From the NCBI GenBank assembly GCA_035578155.1, contig JAPWDM010000067.1, positions 1 to 64,000 of the forward strand: a stretch of 64,000 nt of DNA, given 5' to 3'. Positions 21,838-33,330 of this stretch are shown here, one piece after another. The position numbers were made by a program, and so were the translations under genes. This DNA is from Brachynemurus nebulosus. Its lineage: Eukaryota > Arthropoda > Insecta > Neuroptera > Myrmeleontidae. The first letter of the stretch is position 1. Every line of letters starts with the position of its first letter. Under the pieces are notes generated by a model. That model made no database searches and was not told the DNA's origin. It saw only the letters and a list, made by a program, of their open reading frames with translations.

Positions 21838-23560
21838 GCAAATTTTAGATCCAAACTTCAAGGTGGTGGTGGGGGCGGTAAAACAATAAAATTTTCCAAA
21901 CCCGTTGGAAATAATGTTTCGGTCAATTATCGACAACATATCCAAAATTCAGTTTCCTAGGATGATTTGGAGGAAGTAGGGGGGAAAAGAATGATTTTCG
22001 CTGGATCTAACACGCCCCCAGTCCCCCAGAATTAACGTAGAGGGTTGAAATTTGGTGTGTTGATAGAGTTCATACCTAGGTTACGCTTTTTGAAGGTTTT
22101 AATATTTTACCCCCACCCCCTCATTTTTAAGCTACAATTTCATGCTTTTTCGACGTTTTCGAAGTTTGTACCACTCGCACAGGTCACCCAAATAAACCTA
22201 GAGGAATTATTAGAATCCAACTGCAGGTAAAATGAATAATGAAAAAAATTTTTTAGCGACAGCCTGCATATAAATTATTAAGAACGAACTAAAAGAAAGA
22301 AAATTGTTCTACATGTTTCAGTCATTTAAATGACCATCTTCAGGAAAATCAATAATTCAGTTGTGAAAACAACTGAGAAAAATAATATCAAAAGGACATA
22401 ACCTCCAAATGTCAAATGGATGTCAAAATGACAGACGAAATTAAAAAATTAAAAATCAAAGAATCAAAAAATTAACGGACCCCATACTAAATAGGGAAAG
22501 TCAAAATCATGATAAAATATTAGAAGACGAGATGCGACCAAATACTTACCGTATCAGGAAACATCAAGAATATAAAATTCCAACGAAGTTGTAGGAAAAA
22601 CAGGTATGTCACAAAGAAATTATGTAACATCACAAAAAATTACGAAAATCATTTTTTAATCTAATTTTTAATGATTTTCGTAATTTTTTGTGATGTTACA
22701 TAATTTCTTTGTGACATACCTGTTTTTCCTACAACTTCGTTGGAATTTTATATTCTTGATGTTTCCTGATACGGTAAGTATTTGGTCGCATCTCGTCTTC
22801 TAATATTTTATCATGATTTTGACTTTCCCTATTTAGTATGGGGTCCGTTAATTTTTTGATTCTTTGATTTTTAATTTTTTAATTTCGTCTGTCATTTTGA
22901 CATCCATTTGACATTTGGAGGTTATGTCCTTTTGATATTATTTTTCTCAGTTGTTTTCACAACTGAATTATTGATTTTCCTGAAGATGGTCATTTAAATG
23001 ACTGAAACATGTAGAACAATTTTCTTTCTTTTAGTTCGTTCTTAATAATTTATATGCAGGCTGTCGCTAAAAAATTTTTTTCATTAAACCTAGAGGGCTG
23101 AAATTTTGTATTCGGATTGAGTTAGTATCAAGGGGTTGCCTTTTGGGGTCTCAAATTTTGGATTTTTTTGGAAAGAAAAAATACCTTCATAAAGGCCTTC
23201 CAGTTTACTATTTAAGGTCCTTTTTTAATATTTAAAAATAAAACACAAAGGCAATTGGCGGATAAGCATGGGTAGGAATGCCCTCATACGAATTGTGTTG
23301 GCTTTTTTCCTACTATCTGCTATCGGCACCAAACTGAAATTTACTGAGATTCAGCCCTTAAAGACTTAAAACCTTTTTTTAAAGCCCCGATCAGCCGGAC
23401 ACTCATCATCAGTTTTGAAACCACCAAAATGACAAATCGCTTGTAGACTTTCAATCACATTTCGCTTGTAGACGTTCAATACCGAAGATGAAGGGAAAAA
23501 TTCGACTTCCGTGATGGGGCCCCGCTGCTTACGGCGTTTTTCCGTTTAATGGTATGTATC
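21838..23560. repeat. Dispersed repeat R, copy 1 (interrupted)
   Basis: It matches 39920-41315 over most of its length: the ggtggggg..gcggtaaaacaataaa block, gttggaaataatgtttcggt, ctaggatgatttgg, caattggcggataagcatgg and the end gatgaagggaaaaattcgac. Copy 1 lacks the central part that copy 2 has at about 40290-40900 and carries foldback B. It contains runs of ctccc/gggag and no convincing frame. Class unknown. Confidence 0.75.
22205..23085. mobile_element. Foldback element B: 416-bp arm near-perfect hairpin
   Basis: Arms 22238-22653 and 22670-23085 are each 416 bp, with no indels and no mismatch noticed by eye, around a 16-nt AT loop. A 33-bp non-palindromic piece (22205-22237) precedes the left arm. 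aaacctagagg flanks both sides (22194-22204, 23086-23096) and is single in the empty paralogue at 40259. Each arm carries CTGAAGA-TG-palindrome-T-GAAA (- strand 22346-22307, + strand 22977-23016). No coding frame. Confidence 0.9.
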
Positions 23561-23647
23561 ATTATAAAGCTTTTTGAATGCAGTATCCATTGATTCTAAA
23601 AACACAAAATGTTAAAAAAACGAACTCTGATCGTTCTCTTGGACCTT

Positions 23648-23990
23648 TCATATATACCGTGTGAGTTTTTTGAGAGTTCCATTTTTATTACAACCAAATT
23701 TGTATGATAGAAATGGTACTGGAGAAGGTTCTTTTCTTGGATGTAATGGAAATATAATCAACCAGAACACGATCGGTGGAAGTAGCCTAAAGTACATATG
23801 CATATTTTTACCGCCTAACTGATAAATTAAAGAAAAATTAAAAAATTAAACTTGAGTAAAAAATTTTTTTTGCTCATTTGTGTTGTTAATTAACGCATTA
23901 GATCAGTTTTATTTAAAAATTAATATATAGTCTCATTTAAAAATCTATAAGTTTGTATCATAGCTCAAAAACCTATAATAGCTATAATAT
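23648..23990. mobile_element. MITE copy left of copia (3'-truncated)
   Basis: It starts gtgtgagttttttgagagtt and continues through aaatttgtatgatagaaatgg, tacatatgcatatttttacc and gcctaactgataaattaaag. It is the same as 29190-29520 in the same orientation with a few percent differences by eye. The right terminus is missing. Confidence 0.7.
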
Positions 23991-24081
23991 ATATATAACT
24001 AACAAAGATATTGCAAAATCTACTGCACCACTTAATTTTCCAACCGAAATTAAACTAATGTAAACCAAATGTCCGATTTTG

Positions 24082-24400
24082 ACAAACAATTTTTGCTATC
24101 TGACAAATAGAATATTCTAGAACATTTATAAAAATGTGCTATTCCGTCTTTTATTCGATGACCAATTAAATGGTGCAATCGATTTTTTGATATCTTTGTT
24201 AGTTGACGAATAGAACATTCTAGAATTTTTGTCAAAATGCGCTGCTTAATCTAATTTTTAGTGCGCAATTCAATAGTGAAGTTTGTTTTTTGGTATCTTT
24301 GCCAGTTCAAAAGTAGAATATTCTAGAATTTTTGTCAGCTTCCGCTATTTGGCGTCTTTTACGCTGATGAATGCGATAGTGAAGTTGATTTTTCGACAGT
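24082..24400. repeat. 103-bp tandem array with three heat-shock-element-like motifs
   Basis: Three units carry GAATATTCTAGAA (24110-24122), GAACATTCTAGAA (24213-24225) and GAATATTCTAGAA (24316-24328), spaced exactly 103 bp apart. Each fits the inverted-pentamer HSE consensus GAAnnTTCnnGAA. The surrounding unit (gatatctttg..agttg, then tttttgtcaaaatg) is also repeated with divergence. The array lies about 0.8 kb upstream of the copia remnant. Function is unknown. Confidence 0.65.
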
Positions 24401-25169
24401 TTTCTAAAAGTCGTCACTCATATTCATTAGTATAACATTCGATCTCCTTTGTCTACACAACCGAATTTTAGGTGTAAATGGGGTATTTGACAGTATCAAA
24501 GAAAAGCAATTAAAACAAATTTTAATGAAAATTTATAATAAAAGACAGCAATTAACTATACTAATTCATCTTAACTATCATTATTTGATTTAAAAAAAAA
24601 TTAATTAAAAAAGTAATTTTTTAGCTAAAATCCACGTAAGCAGAAACGGGCTGTGACGTTGCTTTCTCTTATATTTCAACACTATCGCCACTAGTGTCGC
24701 TACTTCAATTCCGGTTAGCAAACATAACTATGGAAATTAATCAAAATTTAATTAATTTTTTTAAAAACCAACAATTTCTTTTCCTAGTTACAGGAAAAAT
24801 AAACATTTTTTTTTCTTAGTTACAGGACACCTGTTGCTATCTAGAGAATGTGACGTAACTGACAGCTAGTAAACGTTTTTGCGCAAATTTTGAGAACAAA
24901 TACTAAAATAATTTTTTCTAACAATTTTCGGCATTATTTTTAAAAATTAAAAACGTATACATGCATAATACATAAATATGTGTGTTTTAAAATAATTTCC
25001 CAAAATTAGTCAAATTCCCCATTGTCTCTTAAGATAATATTGTTTTAAATAAATTCAGATAAATAATATTTACCAACCCCCCCAAGCAAAAGTTTACCGA
25101 CGCCCCTGATCTTCCGATTTTACGTACTTCCCCTTAAATTTGTACCGACCACTACGTAAAATTGGATTT

Positions 25170-28100
25170 GTGGTGTATTTGCATTTAGTTGGACACCAGG
25201 TGAAGATGTCTCTACTCATGTTGCAAAGTTACGGAACTTATGGAATAAACTCAACAACGGACTTAAAACCAAAGGTGAAAACGAGTTGCCAGATTTATTG
25301 TTAGTCTGTAAAACCCTACAGATATTACCCAGTCATTTTGAAACGTTTCGGTCTAGTTGGATGTTATTAACCAAGGACGCCGAGAAAACGTTCGATGAGC
25401 TGACCATGCAGTTATGTTTATTTGAAAGAAATAGCAGTAAAAGTATCAGTAGCGAAAAAGTCGTTCAAGAAGCATTAGTTGTTAAAGCAAGTAAATCGAA
25501 AAATAAGCATTACAACAAAGGATCAAATACGCATCTGTCAAAAAGGACATTTGCAACTATTGTAAGAAAAAGGGACATTGGGTCAAAGATTACTACAAGT
25601 GGAATTCCGACGAAAGACCAAAGAAAAATGTGTCAAGTGACACTCAGAGCACTTCAGTCAATACTAGTGAAGCCCTGTTGTCAATTTGCAATGAAGTTAA
25701 TGCAATTGGTGTAGTAAAAACAGAAGATTGGTGGATAGACAATGGAGCCACTAAACATGTCACTAATAGAAGAGATTATTTTCTTAATTTCGAAGAATTT
25801 GATACTACTCATAGTATACAGTCAGCAGGCAAAGAGAGTCTGATAGCATTAGGGAAAGGCACAATTCAGATAATTTCACGCGTTGGGAACAAAGATGAAA
25901 TAATGACTTTGAATGATGTATGGTACGTACCACAGTTAACAAGAAACTTAGTATCAGTTTTAGCAGCGCAAGATCGAAATCAAGAGAGTGAGTTTAGATC
26001 AACAGCAGTTAAATGTTGGCTTAACATTAAAGGAAAAACGGTGCTTCAAGGTACTCGTAAGGTTGGTGGAACTTTATTCAGCGCAGCGATAAAAGTTCTT
26101 ACTAAGCCCACAGAAATTGTTAATGTAGCTAATTGCAGTCAGTCATTACTACAGTTATATCATGAAAGATGGGGTCATCAAGATAAACGCCACATCAAAG
26201 AAATGCTAGAAAACCAACTAGGGATTAAAGTTAAATTAGGTCAAGAGTTGTGTGAACCATGTATTTTTGGGAAAGCACATTACCATTCGGGACAAGAAGA
26301 CAAGCTACGAGGCCGGGTCAACTGATGTCAGCCGATGTTTGTGGACACTTCTGTGAATCTTTTTCAAAGAAACGATATTTGGTCATTTTTAAGGATATGT
26401 ATACGAAGTATCGCTATGGTTTTATTATTAAAGAAAAATCGGAAGTAAAATACAAGTTGCAAGAGATACTTGTACATGCTAAAACACTGGGACACTCCGT
26501 ACAAGAATTATTGAGTGATAATGGTGGAGAATCTGATAACGACGATGTAAAAGAAATTTTACGAATTCATGGTGTAACGCAAAGATTGACAGCACCTTAC
26601 ACACCACAGCAAAATGGTGGAAGCGAACGAGAAAACCGAACGGTAGTTGAAATGGCGAGAACGTTTAAATACTAAAATTTAGAAGCTAGTTTTCCAGAAG
26701 CAATTTGGGCTGAGCAGGTTAACTCTGCCGTTTACGTTCTGAACCGTACCGGAAAATCTTCCGTTACAGGAATTAGTCCACATGAACTCTGGTTTGGTCA
26801 AAAACCAAGGATTAAACATCTACGTGTTATCGGATCTTCATGCTATGTACACGTTCCAGATCAAAAAAGAAAGAAAATGGATCCTAAAGCTATTAAGGGA
26901 TATTTAGTAGAATACGATGGAGATGAACGGTACAGAATTTTTATTAAAACAGAACACAGGGTAATTCTATCAAGAGATGTAATATTTGATGAAAAATGTA
27001 GTGGTTGTGAAAACAATATGATAAGGCCATTTCGGGATAATAAAACGGAAGAAGAAGAAGTACAAAAAGAAGAAAATGAAGCTAATTTTCAAGAACAAGG
27101 CGAAGACAATGAATCAAAACTTGATTTGAACAGTGAAGCCACTGATTCGGAATCAGAAGATGAAACAGAAGATCATCAAACTCAAAAGCAGCGACTTAGA
27201 GATCGCAGAACGTTGAACATGTCAACACATTTACAAGATTATGTTCTAACACTAGAAGATTTAGATATGTCAGATACTCCACAAGACTTCGAAGAAGCTA
27301 CTAATCCCAACAATAAGCAAAGTGAACAATGGCAGAAAGCAATGGATGAAGAAGTCAATTTATTGATCGAAAACAAGACCTGGACTTTAACAGTGCTACC
27401 AGAAAAAGCGGTCGCAATACCATGTAAGTGGGTGTTTCGCTTGAAGAAAAATCCAGATGGCAGTATTGAGCGATATAAGGCTAGGCTTGTCATCAAGGGA
27501 TTTAAACAACGCAAAGGTGTTGATTACAATCAAACGTACAGTCCAGTAGCAAAGTTAAGCACCATCAGGTCAATTCTTAGTATAGCAGCAATGGAAAAGA
27601 TGCATTTGTCACAGTTCGATGTTTCGACAGCATTTTTATATGGAGAACTTGAAGAAGTTATTTATATGCAGCAACCTGAAGGATATAGCGATGGAACAAA
27701 TAGAGTATGCAAACTAAATAAGAGTTTGTATGGATTAAAACAAGCGCCAAGGTGTTGGAATGCTCGCCTCGGGGGTTTTCTTTCAAATTTGGGTTTTCAA
27801 GTCAGTGAAGCCGATCCATGTCTATACATTCGGGAAAGAAATGGGAAAAAACTTATCTTAGTTGTATATGTGGATGACGGGCTAGTGACAGCGACAGATT
27901 TTCAAGAATTGGAAACTTTCTTAGAAGATCTTAAATAAGAGTTTAAAATTGTGTCCAAAAAGGCAGATTACTTTTTAGGACTACAAATTCAACAGACTGA
28001 TGCCGGAATAAAAATAAGTCAGAAAGCACACGTAAGTAAAATTTTAGAAAGATTTAATTTTGCAGAATGCAGACCGGTGTCAACGCCAATTCTGAAAATC

Positions 28101-28808
28101 CCAGAGATGTCTATAATTGGGAAAGAACACAGTAAGGAGCACAACTTCCCATATAGACAAGCAGTTGGTGCGCTGATGTACTTGATGCTTGGGACACGAC
28201 CAGATTTAGCATACAGTGTAGGATTTCTATCAAGATCGTTAGAAAATCCAACATTAGAAGATGTATCAAGGGTCAAAAGAGTATTTCGATACATCGCAGG
28301 CACTAGTGATATAGGAATTGAATATCGATCGGATGAAAGTAAAGGTATTCTGGAATGTTACAGTGATGCTGATTTTGGAGGTTGTTCAAAAACTGGTAGA
28401 TCCACTTCCGGAGTAGTAATCAAGTATGCAGGAGGAGCCGTATCGTGGTTAAGTAACCGTCAAGCAATGGTGGCCACTTCCACAACAGAAGTCGAAATCG
28501 TAGCGGCGAACGAAGCAGCCAAAGAGATTATTTGGCTCAATAGATTATTTAGAGGAATCGTATTGATGGAGAAAGTTCCGGTTTTGCTGGTTGATAATTC
28601 AGCAGCAGTTCGATTGGCTCAAAATCCGGAATTTCACCGCAGAACGAAACATATTTCCATCCAGTATTTTTTTATTCGTGAGAAGGTGTCCGAGGCTAAA
28701 CTTGCGATTGAACAAATTTCAACTGAAAATCAATTGCCGGATATAATGACTAAGCCATTACCCAGGACGCGACTTGTTATTTTGTCAAGAAAGTTGGGAC
28801 TTTCGTAG
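25170..28808 (+). pseudogene. Ty1/copia retrotransposon gag-pol, 5'-truncated and broken
   Basis: Domains run in copia order. A Gag fragment (from about 25175, frame of 25286) is followed by a CX2CX4H zinc knuckle at 25552-25600 whose last Cys is Tyr. The protease motif at about 25735-25760 reads DNGA where DSGA is usual. The integrase has HHCC-like residues (H..H at about 26160-26190, CEPC at 26251), and its D, D, E lie in SADVCG, LSDNGGE and NGGSERENRT. The reverse transcriptase has YVDD at 27867-27878, and RNase H carries SDADFGG and LVDNSAAVRLA. Breaks: a frameshift near 25540 and another near 26310, with in-frame stops at 26673-26675 and 27936-27938. The 5' LTR and start of Gag are absent; homology begins abruptly near 25175. 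It cannot make a functional polyprotein. It lies in intergenic DNA between two direct MITE copies. Confidence 0.93.
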
Positions 28809-28857
28809 AGACATTTATTATTATTATTTTTTGTTTATTTCAAATAATCAGGGAAAG

Positions 28858-29105
28858 TGTTAAAGTGATTAGTTTGAAATAGGTATTTTTTATTTTTGTG
28901 TGTAATCTGAAATTAACTTTAGAATGTTTATATACTCTATGTTTAAATTTAAATATAATGTTGGTATTATTGTATAGGTTATCTAATCTATGATAATGTA
29001 ACAAGTAATAAAAAGTTACGCGCCATAGAAGTTGTAATAGTTGCAATTTTGTTTGTAATGTAGTAACTGAAATTTTATTAAATACAAAAGGAATTATATG
29101 TAACA
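28858..29105 (+). repeat. 3' LTR of the copia element
   Basis: A purine run ending gggaaag at 28851-28857 (polypurine tract) is followed by TGTTA. The segment ends in TAACA at 29101-29105, giving the TG...CA ends with a 5-bp inverted repeat typical of LTRs; length 248 bp. It starts 49 bp after the pol stop. No matching 5' LTR is in the window, so the right edge rests on the terminal motif alone. Confidence 0.6.
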
Positions 29106-29189
29106 TTTTATTTTGTAATTTTTGCTAATCTTTTTCCAAAAATAAAAATTTACTATTCTGAACTATATATATGCGTTGTAAAATTGAAA

Positions 29190-29648
29190 ACTACATCATT
29201 GAGAATTGCCATTTTTAGTACAGCCAAATTTGTATGATAGAAATGGCACTGGAAAAGGTTCTTTTCTGGGATGTAATGGAAATATAACCAAGAAAAACAC
29301 TATCGGTTGAAGTAGCCTCAAGTACATATGCATATTTTTACCGCCTAACTGATAAATTAAAGAAAAATTAAAAAATTAAACTTGAGTAAAAAAGTTTTTT
29401 TGCTCATTTATGTTGTTAATTAACGCATTAGATTAGTTTTATTTAAAAATTAATATATAGTCTCATTTAAAAATCTATAAGTTTGTATAATAGCTCGAAA
29501 ACCAGAAGAGCTATAAAGCTCTTGACTATAGCAATCTGTTGTCCCCGTCGATATCTACAACTCTTATTTGAACAATTTTTCGATTAAATCACCGGTTTTG
29601 CTGTAATAAAAATGGCAACTCTCGAAAAACTCACACAGTATATAGGCA
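29190..29648. mobile_element. MITE copy right of copia (complete)
   Basis: The left end, attgagaattgccattttta, is inverted at the right end (taaaaatggcaactctcgaa at about 29606-29625, then aactcacac). The body is the same as in 23648-23990. It begins about 85 bp after the copia LTR. Confidence 0.7.
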
Positions 29649-29735
29649 AACCCTGCTATATAATACACCCGACATAAAATACACCGCGCTGCAGAAAAGA
29701 GATGGAAAATCTTATTTTTTTTATTCAAACTTAAG

Positions 29736-30187
29736 CCGGTTCTACACGATGCTACGAACGTTCCTTCCAACGTTCGATCGAACGTTTGAGGCAATTAAGT
29801 TCGATAGTTGGTGCGACGAATGTATCTGCTACACGGTGAATCGAATGTTTGATCCAATATGAATGATGATGTATTGGTACTCAGTGGACGAGGCTGTTAT
29901 CTGTCTGATGTTATCTCTAATGTTATACACTGATGTTGTCTCTCTTCACATGAACGAGTCGTGCAGCTGCTGAGTCGAACCAACCAACGCAACCAATATT
30001 GACCTTCAAACGTTCGAAGCATCCCTTTGACTCGGTGCAAGAATACCGACATCGAGCGGGACATGGCCAAATGCGAATGTTTGACGCTCGACATTGGACA
30101 CTCGTAGGTTCGAACAACGGCCACACGATGCGATGAACCATCGAACGTCCAATGTTGGAAGGTGTTCGTAGCATCGTGTAGAACCCG
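29736..30187. mobile_element. TIR element with GTTCGA-rich interior
   Basis: ggttctacacgatgctacga at the left is inverted at the right (tcgtagcatcgtgtagaacc), about 40 bp of TIR with some divergence. The interior is dense in aacgttcga/tcgaacgtt. The overlapping - strand frames here come from this repeat and are not genes. Confidence 0.75.
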
Positions 30188-30380
30188 CAAAAAAAAATTA
30201 TTTTTAATTTATGAAAAAAAAAAACTTTCCTTAAATAATTTACAACTAAATTTAACGTAAATAAATATTATTATTATGTTTTATTTTCAAGGAGACTTCC
30301 AGTAATTCTGTAATAAAAATACAAAATTTAACAAGTGAAATTCAAATTTTTACCGTTACCGAATTTTAACAAACAAATTT

Positions 30381-31886
30381 CGCAAGGAGATGCACCCAGA
30401 GTGAAATTCGGGATTTTGATGAAACTTCGCTGGTGTGTAAAATAGGCAAAAATGAGGGACCTGTATTTTTTTTATCGGCCATCTTCCATGTTTAGTGGGT
30501 AAAACCAGCCTTTAAAATTGGGGGTTCAAATCGTATTTCTTAAAATATCTCGAAAACTATAAGAGATAGAGGAAAACTTTAAATTGACGAAATGTTACTT
30601 TTTGAAAGACCTATTCACCTGTATAGGTTAAACCAGGGCCGGGTTCATAAGAGGGATTGGAGGGGCGAAAAAGGGGGTAAATTTTCTTGTACAGCCTGAA
30701 TGGTTCAATGTATCAAATTTTTACCATCATAAATAGAAAGGGGACACTTGTTTTTGCGTTTTTTCAAAATATGTGTGATATCCAAGCCATATAAGGAAGA
30801 AAAAAATAGGGTATATTATATTGCATTATTATTGATTACAAATACCTTCTATATTTTTTTATTTTTATGTTTATTTTCATCATGAAAATGTAAATTTTTA
30901 CTTTCCGATAATGATTAATGTATTTTTCAGTACTTACTTAATTGGTAATTTAGCCATTTGTATATTTGGTTACCTACTAATATTCGATATTTTTTATACC
31001 TATTTCTACCAAAGTTCCCTGGTCTGCAAGTAATATTCAACAAGAAGCAATAATCTTCCGTTCAACAACTGCCTTTATCTTCTTACAAATTTGTTTTTAA
31101 CCAAATAAACGCGGTTTATTTCTTTCTCAACATTCAAACTATTTTTCATATTCTTTTTGTGTTTTATAGGTGTCAACCCCATTTCCCAAATCGCAAAATT
31201 TATTACAAAGCACCTGAACAGTGTGCGAAAGAGATTATTGCTTTTTGTCGAGCATTCAAACACAAGCATTCGAATAATGGTAACCAAAATGTACACATGG
31301 CTAAATTACCAATTAAATTAGTACTGAAAAATACATGAATCATTATCGGAAAGTAAAAATTTGCATTTTCATGATAAAATCAACATAAAAATTAAAAAAT
31401 ATAAAACGTATTTGCAATCAATAATAATGCAATATAATATACCCCATTTTTTTCTTCCTTATATGGCTTGGATACCACACATATTTCGAAAAAACGCAAA
31501 AACACGTATCCCCTAATTTTTCGTGCTTTCTATTTATGATGGTAAAAATGTGATACATTGAACCATTCAGGCTGTACAAGAAACTTTACCCCCATTTTCA
31601 CCCCTCCAGCCCCTCTTATTAACCCGGCTCTGGTTTAACCTATACAGATGAATAGATCTTTTAAAGAATAATATTTTGTCAATTTAAAGTTTTCCTCTAT
31701 CTCTTATAGTTTTCGAGATATCTTAAGAAATATGATTTGAACCCCCAACTTTAGAGGCTGGTTTCACCCCTTAAACATGGAAGATGGCCGATAAAAAAAA
31801 AATACGGGTCCCTTATTTTTGCCTATTCTACACACCAGCGAAGTTTCATCAAAATCCCGAATTTCACTCTGGGTGCATTTCCTTGT
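30381..31886. repeat. Long inverted repeat, about 700-bp arms
   Basis: The left arm begins gcaaggagatgcacccagag and is inverted at the right end (ctctgggtgcatttccttg). Pairing continues inward through gatgaaacttcgctggtgtg, atctcgaaaactataagaga and ctgtataggttaaacc to about 31090/31175, with scattered mismatches. The unpaired centre is only about 85 bp. It is older than foldback B. Confidence 0.8.
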
Positions 31887-33330
31887 CAGTTAGCAATATA
31901 TTGTTAAAAAGAAATGCGTGTATACATAATATAATAATATATGTATATGTATGTCTCATATTACTAATTCAGTAAAGGTATTTAAAAATGCTTAAAAAAA
32001 TCTTACTCGAGTTGCAGGGAGTAAAATAGTTAACTCGAGTGACTCGAAAATTCGAGTTCAATTCGAGTAACGTAGCAAAATTACTCGAATGACTCGCGTC
32101 ATAAAATCCTACTCGAGTCGCATCACTAATACAATGGAGTATTATAAGATGGAGATCTAACTCATATGAGAGGAATTGACAAAACTGGTCAGGAAAATGG
32201 TAAATATAAGGGCTTTCTTTTTTTACCACTGGCGGCGTTAATAATCTCAAAATAATGATGTGAATATAGCGAATATAGTAACATAAAACGGATAAAACAG
32301 AATGTAACTACAGTAGTTATTCTCAAATAGAAACACGCCGGGACTGGGGAAGTGAGTGTTTCCATTTGAGAATCACCAATGTCGGTTGATGATATTTAAT
32401 ATGTAATAAGGAAATACATAGAAATTACATATGTATGAAATAAACTCTTATATTATTTGTTTATTCTGGATGGAATTTACGTCATAACTTTCCTTGTCTA
32501 TTTTTCCTCTTCCTCTACTTTCTGAACATTTTGGTAATAATGACCCTTAAGTAAAAAAACATAAGATCCTTGCAGCTAAATATTTATATTGTTTTTTATA
32601 TGACATCATAATCCCTGCATGTTTTTGTTATCTACGACATACGTTTAAGTAATTACTTCGTAATTAGTTGGAAGGAGATATCTAATATTTTTAATGAAGT
32701 AGCTAAGAAAAGTTTTTATTAAAAATAAACGCCCAGTGTTTCCTCCCTCTTTGTTATTAATGACACGCCCTTCGAAGACCTAAACAAGTCGTCAAGGGTA
32801 AGTTGTACTTGCGCAAATAGTGTTCCGTACAGTCAGTTGTTTTTATAAATTTGATATAATAGTATATGAAAGTGGCTGAAATATTTTTCCTAATGAATAA
32901 TACATTTTGTTTCTAAAATAAACGATATTTTTCTGTTTCAACATGATGGTATCGTTATTTTGGTCTATTTACCTTTATCACAAACGTACAGTGATATTTA
33001 CTGAATGGAGTAAATGTACTAAGAAACTCCGTTTTTTCAATAATAATTTTTTCTTTCAATAATAATTTTTAGCAGTAGTTACTATTACTTAATAAATTTC
33101 TAACACTGACTGACTGACAGACAACGCACAGCCTAAACCGTTAAGTTTAGGAGAATGGAATTTTGCACAGGGGTTCCCTATGTAACGTAGGTGACCACTA
33201 AGAAAGGATTTTTGAAAATTCATCCCTTAACTGGGTTAAATAAGGAATGAAAATTTGTCTAAAAATTCGTCATTTTTGAAGTTAGGGATATTGTATAAAA
33301 ATGTGTTACTATGGTTATTAAAATAAATAA
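31887..33330. other. Intergenic DNA with ACTCGA-rich patch
   Basis: 32008-32130 contains many copies of actcgag/ctcgagt, as in some hAT MITEs, but without clean termini. The rest is AT-rich with a dispersed repeat at 33106-33320. No gene was seen. Confidence 0.4.

Noticed and set aside
22238..23085. microRNA precursor
   Set aside because: A perfect 416-bp stem is far longer than a miRNA hairpin and is bounded by a target duplication, so it is a mobile element or hairpin-siRNA source.
23648..29520. The two flanking direct repeats as copia LTRs
   Set aside because: They lie 1.2 kb before Gag and after a separate TG...CA LTR with polypurine tract, and the right copy has its own inverted ends.
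29897..30190. Two overlapping - strand frames within the GTTCGA-rich element
   Set aside because: They arise from the MITE's internal repeats and end at its TIR.
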